A stretch of 47,701 bases of DNA from Gracilibacillus boraciitolerans JCM 21714 (GCF_000521485.1 NZ_BAVS01000025.1:1-47701), one strand, 5' to 3'; counted from the first letter of the stretch, positions 1-9,379 are shown. The notes: generated from the sequence alone by a model not told the origin. Numbers and translations: made by a program.

Positions 1-59
1 GATTAGTATATTTCATACTGTTTTGTGCCTTGAGCGAGGCGAAAGGAATGGTTATAAAA

Positions 60-272
60 ATGAAAAAAGTCAATGAATGGATGTTAAAAAAGCAAAGTAA
101 AATGGTATCACTTCTTAATAATCAAAGAGGTTCACAGACATTAGAATGGATAGGTATTGCGGCAGTTATTGTTATTTTAGTGGGTGTGATTTCTACGGCA
201 ATGTCTAATGCTGGAAGTATTGGGGATGAAGTAGTAAAAAAAATAACAGAATTGATCCAGAATATAGGATGA
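60..272 (+). CDS. Flp/Tad-type prepilin-like small protein
   Basis: A 70-residue protein with a basic N-terminus, then GSQTLEWIGIAAVIVILVGV, that is a Gly-Ser pair, a Glu five residues into the segment and a single hydrophobic helix. This is the layout of Flp (type IVb) prepilins, which a prepilin peptidase cuts just before the hydrophobic helix so the subunit can be assembled into a Tad pilus. I chose the ATG at 60 because an AAAGGA box lies about 12 bases upstream; a TTG at 30 and an ATG at 48 are in frame but poorly placed. The TadE-like and TadG-like genes at 6.6-7.7 kb support the Tad context. No upstream Tad motor genes are visible because the window starts here. The family call is by motif, not by close match. 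Confidence 0.65.
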   Translation: MKKVNEWMLKKQSKMVSLLNNQRGSQTLEWIGIAAVIVILVGVISTAMSNAGSIGDEVVKKITELIQNIG

Positions 273-319
273 TTTATTTTACCTTCCAGAATTCGTAGCT
301 AAAAGGAGTTACATTGCTT

Positions 320-1745
320 ATGTCGAGATTATTACTTATTATATTTCTTTCAGCCCCCTTTCTTTTCATTAGTTGCTTGTAATGAAGGGGGGGAGAATGG
401 TTCAAACCAAGGTGTAAAAGCACCAGTTGATGTAACCGATGAACAAGAGGCAACAGAGAAAAATCATTCAAAGATTGAAAAAGATGCAAGAGCAGAAGAA
501 CCATCCTCTAAAAGTAATATGAGATTTTTAGAAGATATACCCGAAGTACCAACAGATGCAGCTGGGTTTATTGATCAAAAACCGGGAAAATATGGTGAAA
601 AAAGCTTAACTGATAAGGAAGTAAGAGACGCGCTGATAGATGACTTATCCAAACTTGAACCCTTGACAGATCAGGCAACGGATGAAGAAATAGAAGCCTA
701 TTTTAAGTATGCGTATTCGTTAGTGGTGAAAGATTTTCCTGATCCTGAAAATTTGGTGAAAGAGTGGGAGTTTCAATCTTTTGGTAATCCTGATTTACCG
801 GATAGCCGTTATCACTTCAAAGAGAATTATAATATTGAAGTAATCCTCGATGCAAGTGGCAGTATGGCTGCGCTACATGATGACAAAACCTTAATGGAAA
901 CAGCAAAGGAATCAATTTTAGATTTTATGGCACAAGTACCAGAAGAAGCAAATGTTTCTCTTCGTGTTTACGGACATGTAGGATCGAGTGCAGACAGTGA
1001 CAAGGAAGCTTCCTGTAAGGCAATTGAACAGGTATATGATTATGCCACATATGACGAAGAAATCTTTCGAGAAGAAATGGATCTGATTCAACCGGCAGGC
1101 TGGACACCTTTAGCAGGTGCACTGGAGGAAGCGAAAGATGCGTTATCCTCCTTTAATGGGAGTAATCACACCAATTTAATTTATTTGGTTAGTGATGGAA
1201 TTGAAACCTGTGATGGAAATCCGGTAGAAGTTGCAGAGTCATTAGCAAATTCTGATGCCCAACCGATTATTAATATTATCGGCTTTCATGTGGATGCCGA
1301 TGCCCAGCAACAACTCCAGCAAATGGCCGAAGTATCCGGAGGGATCTTTGCCACTGCGTATAATCAACAGGAACTAAGTGAGGAATTTAAACGAGCTGAG
1401 CAAACATTAGCTGCATGGGAAAGATGGAAAGAAAATGCGTTATCGAGTCTAGACATAAAAGAACTTAACCAAGGCGGAGATATCATCCAGTTTACGGGCG
1501 ATTGGACGTCTGCAAGACTTCAAACTTATGATAAATTGACTAGTGCAATATATGATATGGAAACTAACGATATTGTTACTAACGATATAGCAGATGAACT
1601 GGATGAGCAAAGAGAAGAATTGCAAGAGTTATTAGAACAGATAGAGCAAGAATTAGTTAACGACCTAGAGGGTAAAAATGTGGAACACATCGAAGAATTG
1701 AGAGAGACGATCCGTAATAAATATAATAGCCAAGTTGAAAATTAA
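320..1745 (+). CDS. vWA-domain lipoprotein, copy 1 (signal peptide frame-shifted by a C5 run)
   Basis: An AAAAGGAG box at 301-308 precedes an ATG at 320 whose frame runs into a stop at 380-382. Removing one C from the C5 run at 354-358 joins it to the long frame and gives a lipobox ending LVAC, so I read one lipoprotein of about 474 residues anchored outside the membrane. The vWA domain carries the MIDAS motif DASGS (about 849-863) and the later SDGIETCDG strand-turn, which bind a divalent metal and ligand. The C-terminal 90 residues are charged helix (coiled-coil-like). The acidic linker contains a G7 run at 387-393 that probably adds one Gly. vWA proteins are common accessory proteins of Tad pilus loci; role here is inferred. 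The downstream copy is about 80-90 percent alike at the protein level by eye. Confidence 0.75.
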
Positions 1746-1793
1746 GTAAAATAAATTACTGATGTTTTAAAGAATCTGTCGTAAAAGTTAAAA

Positions 1794-1798
1794 GGGGG
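1794..1798 (+). promoter_or_regulatory. Shine-Dalgarno of vWA copy 2, a plain G5 run
   Basis: The only purine-rich block before the ATG at 1809 is AAAGGGGGAA. It lacks the GGAGG core found before most genes here and belongs to the set of G runs discussed under findings, so its true length may be four. Confidence 0.5.
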
Positions 1799-1808
1799 AA
1801 TTTTCTTC

Positions 1809-3226
1809 ATGCTAAAACTTTTATTGATTGTCCTATTATCTTCTTCCTGCCTTTTGTTAATAGCTTGCAATGCAGAAGATGATAGTCCACCAGAAGATGT
1901 AACAAAGACAGTTGATACAACCGATGAACAAGAAGCAACAGAAGCAGGTTCCAATCGTGAGCAAGAGGCAAAAAAAGAAGGGTCGTCTTCTGAAGCTGAT
2001 ATGAGATTTTTGGAAGATATACCAGAAGTACCAACAGATGCAGCTGGATTTATTGATCAAAAACCTGGAAAGTACAGCGAAAAAAATTTAGTGGATAAGG
2101 AAGTAAGAGACGCGTTGGTGGATGACTTATCCAAACTTGAACCCTTGACGGATCAGGCAACTGAAGAAGAAATAGAGGCCTATTTCAAATATGCGTATTC
2201 GTTAGTAGTAAAAGATTTTCCTGATCCTGAAAACTTGGTGAAAGAGTGGGAGTTTCAATCTTTTGGCAATCCCGATTTACCGGACAGTCGTTATCACTTC
2301 AAAGAAAACTATAATATCGAAGTAATCTTGGATGCGAGTGGTAGTATGGCTGCGGTCCATGATGGCAAAACCTTAATGGAAACAGCAAAGGAATCAATTT
2401 TAGATTTTATGGCACAAGTCCCAGAAGAAGCAAATGTTTCATTACGTGTATACGGCCATGTGGGATCAAGTGCAGACAGTGACAAGGAAGCTTCCTGTAA
2501 AGCAATCGAACAGGTATATGACTATGCATCCTATGACCAGGAGGCCTTTCAGCAAGAGATGGATAAGGTTCAACCAGCAGCTGGACGCCTTTAGCGGGAG
2601 CATTGAAGGAAGCGAAGGATGCTTTAGCATCTTTTAATGGCAGTAACCATACCAATTTAATTTACCTTGTTAGTGACGGAATTGAAACCTGTGACGGAGA
2701 TCCAATAGCTGTTGCAGAATCCTTAGCAGACTCTGATGCCCAACCGATTATTAATATTATCGGCTTTCATGTGGATGCCGATGCCCAACAACAACTCCAG
2801 CAAATGGCCGACGTATCAGGTGGTATATTCGCCACTGCATATAACAAACAGGAATTAAATGAAGAATTCAAGCGGACTGAAAAGGCGTTAGCGGCATGGG
2901 AAAGATGGAAAGAAAATGCGTTATCAAGTACTAATATGTAAGAATTCAACCAATGGAGAGAGATAATGAGTTTTCAAGATGATTGGTTGTCAGCAAGACT
3001 TAAAACAGATAACCAACTATATAGCGCAATATACGACTTGGAGAAATACAACATTATTACTGAAGATATAGCTGATGATCTAGATAACCGAAGAGAAGAA
3101 TTGAAGGAGTTATTAGAACAGATAGAGCAAGAATTAGTTAATGACCTTGAGGGTAAAAATGTGGAACACATCGAAGAATTGAGAGAGACGATCCGTAATA
3201 AATATAATAGCCAAGTTAAAAATTAA
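1809..3226 (+). pseudogene. vWA-domain lipoprotein, copy 2, decayed
   Basis: Tandem paralogue of the preceding gene. It keeps the signal peptide and lipobox (LLLIAC), the MIDAS motif DASGS and the C-terminal helical region, but has two independent lesions. A one-base deletion near 2581 (GCAGCTGG where copy 1 has GCAGGCTGG) shifts the frame in the middle of the vWA domain, and a TAA at 2939-2941 replaces the Lys codon AAA of copy 1, in frame with the rest up to 3226. The nonsense codon is not in a homopolymer, so this copy is probably a true pseudogene rather than a read error. The last 130 bases and even the bases after the stop (AAGTAAAATAA) are nearly identical to copy 1, which suggests recent duplication or gene conversion. 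Confidence 0.75.
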
Positions 3227-3431
3227 GTAAAATAAGACTTCTTAGCTGAGACCACTGTAAAAATATGTATAAGGAAGAAATGAAACAATGTTGAAGATGT
3301 GTCCGATGTATTGCTATAACAGTTTATTTGAAAAGGAAACTTTTTAAATCCTAACACGATTAAAACATGATCATTAAATAATTATAAGAGAATTAGCATC
3401 AAAGGAGGATAGCATCGAAAGGAGAGATAAT
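3227..3431. other. Intergenic spacer, no gene seen
   Basis: About 200 AT-rich bases between the vWA copies and the repeat protein. The right end carries the ribosome binding site AAAGGAG (3418-3424) for the TTG start at 3432. I see no clear terminator or promoter pair. Confidence 0.5.
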
Positions 3432-4121
3432 TTGCGGAGAGCCAGAAGCTATTTTCAAAAACTATTTATTATTCTAGCAATATTTATTATCACCTTTCTA
3501 CCAGTAGTTACACCAACTGTATATGCAGTTAGTTCATGGACGGGTAATTCGTGGACTGGGAACAGTTGGGAAGGAAATCCATGGCAAGGAAACCCATGGG
3601 ATGGATCTGACTTAACATGGAAAGGGAATTCCTGGAATGGACAAGACTGGAGCGGAAATGAATTTGCTGGTGATGTAACAAACAGCAATATATCGTGGTC
3701 TCTTGAACCATGGATGGGTCATGATTGGTCTTCTAATGGTTTCCAAGGTAACGATTTCAGTGGAATGCCATGGTCACAAGATGGCTATAGTGGCAATTCA
3801 TTTAATGGTACCCCCCCGTGGATGCAAAATGGCTATAGTGGCAATTCATTTAATGGTACCCCCCCGTGGATGCAAAATGGCTATAGTGGCAATTCATTTA
3901 ATGGAAACCCGTGGATGCAAAATAGCTATAGTGGCAATTCATTCAATGGTAATCCATGGATGCAGAATGGATATAATGGCAATTCATTCAATGGTAATCC
4001 ATGGATGCAGAATGGTTATAATGGCAACTCATTCAATGGCAGTCCATATATGCAAAATGGTTATAATGGCAATTTCTTCAGCGGGAATGCATGGGACCGT
4101 TATAGGCTAATACAGCAATGA
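3432..4121 (+). CDS. Secreted Trp-x-Gly-Asn repeat protein
   Basis: A 229-residue protein starting at TTG, chosen because AAAGGAG lies seven bases upstream. It has a signal peptide (basic start, hydrophobic core FIILAIFIITFLPVV, probable cleavage after VYA). The mature part is almost entirely pentad repeats of the form [W/F/Y]-x-G-N-x, first as degenerate pentads such as SWTGNSWTGNSWEGN, then as seven 15-residue units of the type WMQNGYSGNSFNGNP. There is no LPxTG motif, Cys or catalytic signature. I do not recognise a named family; the periodicity suggests an extended beta or solenoid fold, possibly a surface or matrix protein. Two units carry an extra Pro from C7 runs. Its stop overlaps the next start (ATGA), so the two are translationally coupled. 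Confidence 0.7.
   Translation: MRRARSYFQKLFIILAIFIITFLPVVTPTVYAVSSWTGNSWTGNSWEGNPWQGNPWDGSDLTWKGNSWNGQDWSGNEFAGDVTNSNISWSLEPWMGHDWSSNGFQGNDFSGMPWSQDGYSGNSFNGTPPWMQNGYSGNSFNGTPPWMQNGYSGNSFNGNPWMQNSYSGNSFNGNPWMQNGYNGNSFNGNPWMQNGYNGNSFNGSPYMQNGYNGNFFSGNAWDRYRLIQQ
3771..4091 (+). repeat. Seven tandem 45-48 bp coding repeats
   Basis: Units begin at 3771, 3819, 3867, 3912, 3957, 4002 and 4047. The first two are 48 bp because of C7 runs (3811-3817 and 3859-3865), and the other five are 45 bp. Units 1-3 share the identical block GGCTATAGTGGCAATTCATT, which points to recent unequal crossing-over or slippage. The units stay in frame. Confidence 0.9.
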
Positions 4122-4927
4122 ATAGTTACAATTATTCGAATTCGAATCCTCAGCGATTTTATGATTCGAAAGGTTATAAAATAACTGAATTTATAGCAAA
4201 AGATTTTATTGGTAGTAGTGCCCAAATGGCTGTCGGTGGTATGGAACATATGAGACATATGGATGCTGGCAAAAATTATAATTGGGATTATGGAAGTCGA
4301 TTTTATTCTGATATGTTAGTCGGTGGATTTAAAGTAGCTGGTGTCGATAATGGCGTAACCCAAACTTATGATGCTGCCTCTAAAATGTGGGATGGCGTAG
4401 AGGGTTATAATCAGTTTAGGGGGGGTAGACCTGATATTTTAAATAGCTTTCGGTCTTCCATCGATGATAGTATTATCCCAACATTAGGTAGTAAAAAGAA
4501 TATATTGAATAAACTTATCCCGCCAGCTCCTGTTCAAAAAGTATTGTCAAAGTTAAGTGTTCCTGGTGCTGCATTAGGTGCAGTCTCGTCAGGTGGGAAA
4601 ATAATAGATAGTTCATTTGAGGCATTTAAAGCATGGAATAGTGATTCTTCTACTGCGGAAAAGGCAGTTTCAACTGCTTCAGCTGGTGAGAATGTTGGAG
4701 ACTTTTTGATGAGTGCGGGGGGGGCAATAACTGCGGCGATCCCTGGTGGGCAAGCAGCAGGAGGAATTTTGGCTGCTGCAGGTGCTGGGATTTGGGCGGT
4801 TTCTAAGGGTGTTAAATGGTATGCGAAAAATTCTGAGAAAATAAATAAGGGAATAAAGAAAGCAGGTAAAGCCGTAGTAGATGGAGCTAGTAAAGCGTGG
4901 AACTTTACAAAAGGACTATTCTCATAA
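4118..4927 (+). CDS. Glycine-rich, membrane-active-looking protein coupled to the repeat protein
   Basis: A 269-residue protein whose ATG overlaps the preceding stop (ATGA). The N-terminal half is polar and aromatic and begins with a short Asn-Tyr-Ser stretch that echoes the repeat protein. The C-terminal 110 residues hold a Gly/Ala-rich hydrophobic segment (AAIPGGQAAGGILAAAGAGI) followed by a Lys-rich amphipathic helix and the end TKGLFS. That order (glycine-zipper segment, basic helix, short G-aromatic-F-S end) is also how the LXG toxin at 42-44 kb ends (TGWFS). No signal peptide is visible. I do not recognise the family. It may be a pore-forming or membrane-inserting partner of the secreted repeat protein; that is inference. 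Two G runs (4419-4425 and 4717-4724) probably add one Gly each. Confidence 0.6.
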   Translation: MNSYNYSNSNPQRFYDSKGYKITEFIAKDFIGSSAQMAVGGMEHMRHMDAGKNYNWDYGSRFYSDMLVGGFKVAGVDNGVTQTYDAASKMWDGVEGYNQFRGGRPDILNSFRSSIDDSIIPTLGSKKNILNKLIPPAPVQKVLSKLSVPGAALGAVSSGGKIIDSSFEAFKAWNSDSSTAEKAVSTASAGENVGDFLMSAGGAITAAIPGGQAAGGILAAAGAGIWAVSKGVKWYAKNSEKINKGIKKAGKAVVDGASKAWNFTKGLFS

Positions 4928-4969
4928 ATGATGAGAATAGTCCCAACAAAGAGTAGAAAGGATGATTAT

Positions 4970-5845
4970 TTGAATAAAGATCAGAAACAATTGCTTAACC
5001 AGGCAATGAAATATAAAAATATGTTTGAATCCTATGAAATAAATACCGGGGGGCTTATCAAATTGAAAATATAGCATTTTATTTAGTCGTTTACTCAAAA
5101 AAAATACTATTTCAAAAAAAAATTACAGGAAGTGCAGTTATTTCCACAGAATTTTCAGATTCAGTAGAGGAATCTAAATATGTAGAAGCATATAATTTAT
5201 TAACTGATTTTGCCTTACTAAAAAACATGATAAACACACACGTTTTTTATAGCTGATATCAATATGGATTCATTTAAAACGGTTAAGGGTTTTTTAGAAA
5301 AAGTTACTGAAAATGTAGAATTCAATCAAAAGTCATTATTTTTGGATGCATTAAAAGCAAATAATTATATATTGGAATTACAAGATATTTTAATGGAAAA
5401 ATATAATTTCTATGCAGATAGAGGTCAGAAAATACAACGTGGTGAGATTGAGTATATCACAAATGAAATAATGGAAGATTTGTATAACTTATTATGTGAA
5501 GCAGACTATATACAATATCAACAAGTCCATAGACAATATATTAAGATGAACGATTATAAAGAAATTTTGAAGATATCAAAGTCACATCCTTCTATTAAAA
5601 AGTTTTTAACTTATGAAACAGAAATTTACTTAAAGGAGTTCACTAAAGGAAAGAGAGAGTTTGAAGATACTTTTGAGAGGATAACTCGTATAAAAGATCA
5701 ACATAAACTAACGAAAGAAGAACATCTTGACTTGGCTAGAGAAGTCCTAACAAAAAGTGTAGAAAAAAGAAAAAAGGAATTTGCGAAAAAAAATAGATAT
5801 CCAATTATGAAAAACCAAATGAAATATAATAAATTGAGGCGATAA
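4970..5845 (+). CDS. Helical cytoplasmic protein of unknown function (two frame breaks)
   Basis: Starts at TTG 4970 with GAAAGGA eight bases upstream. As written the frame stops early, but it heals if the G6 at 5048-5053 is four G and if the T6 at 5243-5248 loses one T (or gains two). The joined product is about 290 residues, mostly alpha-helical, charged and Lys/Glu-rich, without signal peptide or membrane segment. The C-terminal half (from about 5264) vaguely recalls the YlbF/YmcA helical family, but I would not assign it. One base separates its stop from the next ATG, so it lies in an operon with the membrane protein that follows. Confidence 0.55.
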
Positions 5846-5846
5846 A

Positions 5847-6549
5847 ATGGACAGACCCTTACATTTCACTTGGAATATATACATGCATAAGTTTGAAAAA
5901 ATCCTTGTGTTAATGCTCTTAACAACACTACCTATTTTATTATTCCATTCTGTAGTAACTAATTATATGTATGCTGTTTCGGCTCAGGGCGATACAGCGT
6001 ACCTATTTGCTGATTTGTTTTATGCATTATTAACATTAATCTTTTATTTGTATGCACAAATTCCCTTTATTCGTTTTGTTTACAATGAGCATCAGGGAAT
6101 CGAAAATAGTTTACGTAATGCACTTTATCACTTTTTTGGCAAATGGCTTTACCGTTTTTGTTTTTGCCTGTATTGTATCCTTGTTAAGTACAATCGGCTT
6201 CATGCTTTTGGTTTTACCTGGATTGATTATATTAGCGTTACTCTTCCCGATACCATATATTACGATATTTGATGATAAATCAGTTTGGAAGTCATTCAAA
6301 GAAGGTCTACGTTTAGGGAAGAAATATTATTGGAAGCTTGCATTATTAATAGGTCTAGCTGGAGGGATGGAGTTAATCTTCGGCATAGTAATTACTGTCC
6401 AGCTATTTAATGTCACCGATTCATTTATGGCGCAAGTTATTACACAAATAGCACTGAATATTATAATTTATCCATTCATCGTTATTTTAATAACCTGTTA
6501 CATATTGAAATGGCGAGAATCCCTTCATACATTTGATCTTGCAAAATGA
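5847..6549 (+). CDS. Polytopic membrane protein, YciC/DUF975-like (frame break at a T6 run)
   Basis: The first frame ends in nonsense after 6137 and a second frame carries the rest. They join if the T6 at 6132-6137 is T5 (or T8). The joined protein of about 234 residues has five or six hydrophobic segments. The segment LLVLPGLIILALLFPIPYI followed by a short loop with Asp-Asp and a SFKEGLRLGKKYYWK stretch matches the general pattern of DUF975/YciC-like integral membrane proteins, whose function is unknown. Its place just before the TadE-like gene suggests a role in the pilus locus, by context only. Confidence 0.6.
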
Positions 6550-6594
6550 TATAGACATTTTTATCTATACCTATTAAAAACAGAGGTGTTCATA

Positions 6595-6993
6595 ATGAAA
6601 AAGTGGTTAGATAAATTTAAAAAACAAAAAGGTTCGGCCACTATAGAATTTTTGGGAATTATACCTTTGGCATTTTTATTGATATTAATTCTGTGGCAAT
6701 TTTTAGTCGCCATGCATGGAGTACTGATTACACAATCAGCTGCGAATGAGTATGCAAAAGTGTATTCCATTACTGAAAATGCAACGGAAGCTGCACAATC
6801 AGCGGGTAATATACTTGCGGAAAGCAATTCCTTATCCTACACAATTAATGGTCCCAACTATACTAGCAGTAAAGAATTTACCACGCAAATTAATGTTAAT
6901 ATTAATCTCGTAGTGTTACCAAATGAATTGTTTGGATACAGTAGCCCCTCTATCCCGTATTCAGCAGAATCAAGCAGTAGGGTGATAGAATGA
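6595..6993 (+). CDS. TadE-like pseudopilin
   Basis: A 132-residue protein. I use the ATG at 6595 because AGAGGTG sits six bases upstream; a GTG at 6586 lies inside that box. The N-terminus KKQKGSATIEFLGIIPLAFL is the TadE signature: a short basic leader, Gly-Ser, Glu at +5 and one long hydrophobic helix. TadE and TadF are processed by prepilin peptidase and act as minor pilins of Tad pili. The remainder is a polar extracellular domain. The stop overlaps the ATG of the next gene (ATGA). Confidence 0.8.
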   Translation: MKKWLDKFKKQKGSATIEFLGIIPLAFLLILILWQFLVAMHGVLITQSAANEYAKVYSITENATEAAQSAGNILAESNSLSYTINGPNYTSSKEFTTQINVNINLVVLPNELFGYSSPSIPYSAESSSRVIE

Positions 6994-7659
6994 GAAGAAT
7001 ATACAATTTGAGAAATCAGAAAGGTAACATTGCCCTCTATGTTTTAGGTATGTTAAGTGTCATCATGATACTATTTTTGCTAGTCGTCAATTTGGCGGGT
7101 GTACTTATAACTAAAGAAAAATCACAAAATACGGCTCAGCAGGCAGCTATGACAGCATCCAGTGTATATTACGAAGAAGTACAGAAAGCTATTTATGAAT
7201 ATGAAGACGACGCATTAGTTGAAAGTACACTAATTTTTTTAGCACAGTTGAAATGCTTGTTACTGATAAAAAAATGACTTGTCGCAAAATCCGACTTATA
7301 ATGACTGGTCAGCTAATGAGATCGAATTAGAAGCGTTTGATCAAGTATTAAATACATGGTTAAATGATTTAGAAGTGAGAGCTATCATATTGATGATACT
7401 ATCATCCGAAAATATAGAACAGAAAGTAATAAATGAAGTAAAATCAAGTATCCTTAAAAACGATGGAGAGTTAGAAGATGCTAAGCTTGCAATACATAAT
7501 AACAGATTCCATGTGAAAGCTTCGAATAAAATGAAGTCAGTTAATTGGTCTGATCATATAGATGATTTTGAGGAAAATGTATTTCAAGAATCTTCTGGTC
7601 CTAAAATCGATTTCTTAGAATTACTTTGGAGTGGAAGTCAAGTAATTGACTTAAATTAA
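6990..7659 (+). CDS. TadF/TadG-like pilus protein (frame broken at T7 and A7 runs)
   Basis: The N-terminus NQKGNIALYVLGMLSVIMIL and the following NTAQQAAMTA are typical of TadF/TadG-type proteins: a single N-terminal membrane helix, then an Ala-rich stretch. The assembled frame breaks twice. It is restored if the T run at 7234-7240 is eight and the A run at 7268-7274 is eight, giving about 224 residues with a helical, acidic outer domain that ends at 7659. Both breaks are undercalled A/T homopolymers, so an intact gene is likely. Coupled to the TadE-like gene by an ATGA overlap. Confidence 0.65.
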
Positions 7660-7675
7660 GGGAGGAGCAATTAAA

Positions 7676-8176
7676 ATGAAAAATATTCTGAAAATAGCAG
7701 TTATCACAACTGTGATCACCTTAGTAGCATGCTCTTCACCAGAAGCAGAAGCGATTGTCGATTACCATGATGGATATATCAAAAACGTAAGTGATAAAGT
7801 AGAAGAGATTGATACTATAAATGAAAAATCTTTAACTTCTGCAACTTATGAGCAGGCATATGCTATACAAAAAGAAGAATTATTGCCTATAATAAATGCT
7901 ATTAAAGAGTACATGCATAGTAATGAACCGGAGGATGAATCGGTGACAAAATACCATAACCTGAGGTTAAAACAAGTGAATACATGGATTGAAGGATTTG
8001 AAATTCAGTTAGATGCTTTAGAAAAATTGACAGCGGAAGAAATATTTGAATCAGAATTAAATGAGTTAATTGCAGGTGCACAGACAAAAATTTCTGAATC
8101 ATTTGAACTTGCAGCTCAAGCAGAAGCTGAACTAGAATCATTAGTATCAGAATATAATTTGGAAGTAATAGAATAA
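7676..8176 (+). CDS. Small helical lipoprotein
   Basis: A 166-residue protein with a clear lipoprotein signal: MKNILKIAVIT, a hydrophobic core and lipobox LVAC at Cys 20. The mature part is acidic and predicted helical with no recognised domain. GGGAGGAG lies about eight bases before the ATG. It follows the pilus genes closely and probably belongs to their operon. Function unknown. Confidence 0.75.
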   Translation: MKNILKIAVITTVITLVACSSPEAEAIVDYHDGYIKNVSDKVEEIDTINEKSLTSATYEQAYAIQKEELLPIINAIKEYMHSNEPEDESVTKYHNLRLKQVNTWIEGFEIQLDALEKLTAEEIFESELNELIAGAQTKISESFELAAQAEAELESLVSEYNLEVIE

Positions 8177-8179
8177 TAA

Positions 8180-8186
8180 GGGGGGG
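8180..8186 (+). promoter_or_regulatory. Shine-Dalgarno made of a G7 run
   Basis: The ATG at 8191 is preceded by AAGGGGGGGAAAT. A normal box here would be AAGGGG or AAGGAGG, so this is one of the anomalous G runs, here outside any reading frame. Confidence 0.6.
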
Positions 8187-8190
8187 AAAT

Positions 8191-8385
8191 ATGTCACAGA
8201 GAGAGAAGAAATGGAGAATCTTTTATTTGGTATTAATGTTATTTATCTATCTCATTTATATTCCGATCAATATTTATGAATGGCTGGTTCAATCAAGTGG
8301 CTTTCCTATTACTGCTTTTGTGTTGTTCTTTGCTCTACCTTTGATGCGTTATAACCATTTGAGAAGTATTCGTACCAGTGAATAA
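8191..8385 (+). CDS. Small two-helix membrane protein
   Basis: A 64-residue protein with two hydrophobic segments (about residues 11-28 and 35-50) separated by a short loop with Trp and Gln, basic ends (QREKK at the start, RYNHLRSIR at the end). No family recognised. It is the last plus-strand gene of the pilus block. Confidence 0.6.
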   Translation: MSQREKKWRIFYLVLMLFIYLIYIPINIYEWLVQSSGFPITAFVLFFALPLMRYNHLRSIRTSE

Positions 8386-8614
8386 AAAGTTCTTTTATTC
8401 ATTTAATGAGAAATCTACTTTGCATTAAGGTCCTCTTTTTTATATACTCAGACAATACAATATACTAATAGATTTTACTGTTAAACTTCAGGATGTAAGA
8501 AGGATCTCTTCAAAGAAATTAACTATCGCTAGACGGGAATTTTCTTCCTCATTACTGGGAAAATAGGTAAAATAAAGGATGCAAGTGGGACAGAGAGCCT
8601 GTCCCCTTGTCCCA
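8386..8614. other. Convergent intergenic region with a REP-like hairpin
   Basis: Between the end of the pilus block and the end of the minus-strand uronate operon. At 8587-8613 lies GGGACAGAGAGCCTGTCCC followed by CTTGTCCC, an imperfect hairpin that recurs in related form at 16459-16482 and 28200-28265. It may act as a bidirectional terminator. No gene seen. Confidence 0.55.
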
Positions 8615-9379
8615 TTATGATCCCATCCAGCCGCCGTCTACGCATAGAATGTGGCCGTTGACGTATCTGGAGGCGCTGGATGCTAAGAATATGACTGGTC
8701 CTTTAAGATCTTCGGGGGGGTTCCCCCATTCACCTTGTGGAATTCTTGATGTAATATATTGATAGCGAGTTTCGTCTTCTCTAATAGCAGCAGTGTTATT
8801 GGTTATCATATATCCTGGGGGGGCAATTGCGTTAACATTGACACCTTTACTAGCCCATTCATTAGCAAATGATTTTGTTAAGCCGGCAACTGCATGTTTG
8901 GTGGCTGCATAAGCAGGCACCTTAAGTCCGCCTTGAAAAGACAGCATGGATGCAATATTAATAATTTTTCCTGTCCCATGCTCGATCATGTGGTTACCGA
9001 ATTCGCGGGTTAATCGAAAAACAGCGTTTAAATTTACATCAATAACAGCATCCCAATCTTCATCCGTAAAGTTTTCTGCCTGATTTCTTCTAATAATCCC
9101 TGCATTATTGACAAGGATATCCACTCTGCCTGTTTTGCTAATAGATTCTTCTACTAAAGACACGATTTGATCCTGTTGAGATAAGTCAGCTTGTATTTGA
9201 TAAAATTTGCGACCTGTTTTTTCGACTTCCTTCTTAGTATCATCCTGATTACTGCGAGAGGCAATTCCGATAATATCAGCTCCAGCTTCAGCCAAGCCAA
9301 TAGCCATCCCTTGTCCTAAACCTGTAGAAGATCCTGTTACAACCGCAACTTTACCTTCCAGTGAAAAATCATTATTCAT
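8615..9379 (-). CDS. kduD: 2-dehydro-3-deoxy-D-gluconate 5-dehydrogenase (SDR family)
   Basis: A 254-residue classical short-chain dehydrogenase. Cofactor loop TGSSTGLGQG (residues 15-24), NNAG (91-94), catalytic Ser144, Tyr157 and Lys161 (YAATK). The C-terminal region with NAIAPGY-type, RIP, GNPEDLKG-type and YVNGH stretches matches KduD, which reduces 2,5-diketo-3-deoxygluconate to 2-keto-3-deoxygluconate with NAD(P)H in the breakdown of unsaturated uronates. Two conserved motifs each carry an extra Pro caused by G7 runs on the plus strand (8714-8720 gives NPPED, 8817-8823 gives IAPPGY). Last gene of the operon after kduI. Confidence 0.88.
   Translation of the reverse strand: MNNDFSLEGKVAVVTGSSTGLGQGMAIGLAEAGADIIGIASRSNQDDTKKEVEKTGRKFYQIQADLSQQDQIVSLVEESISKTGRVDILVNNAGIIRRNQAENFTDEDWDAVIDVNLNAVFRLTREFGNHMIEHGTGKIINIASMLSFQGGLKVPAYAATKHAVAGLTKSFANEWASKGVNVNAIAPPGYMITNNTAAIREDETRYQYITSRIPQGEWGNPPEDLKGPVIFLASSASRYVNGHILCVDGGWMGS

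Noticed and set aside
3771-4091. CRISPR-like array of short repeats
   Set aside because: The units are contiguous, in frame and code for a repeating peptide; there are no unique spacers.
3703-4110. A 135-residue frame within the repeat gene
   Set aside because: Out-of-frame reading of the same 45-base repeats; repetitive as an unavoidable by-product.
4118-4927. Calling the glycine-rich protein an LXG or WXG100 toxin
   Set aside because: It has no LXG helical N-terminus and no W-x-G turn in a helical hairpin; only its C-terminal layout resembles the toxin.
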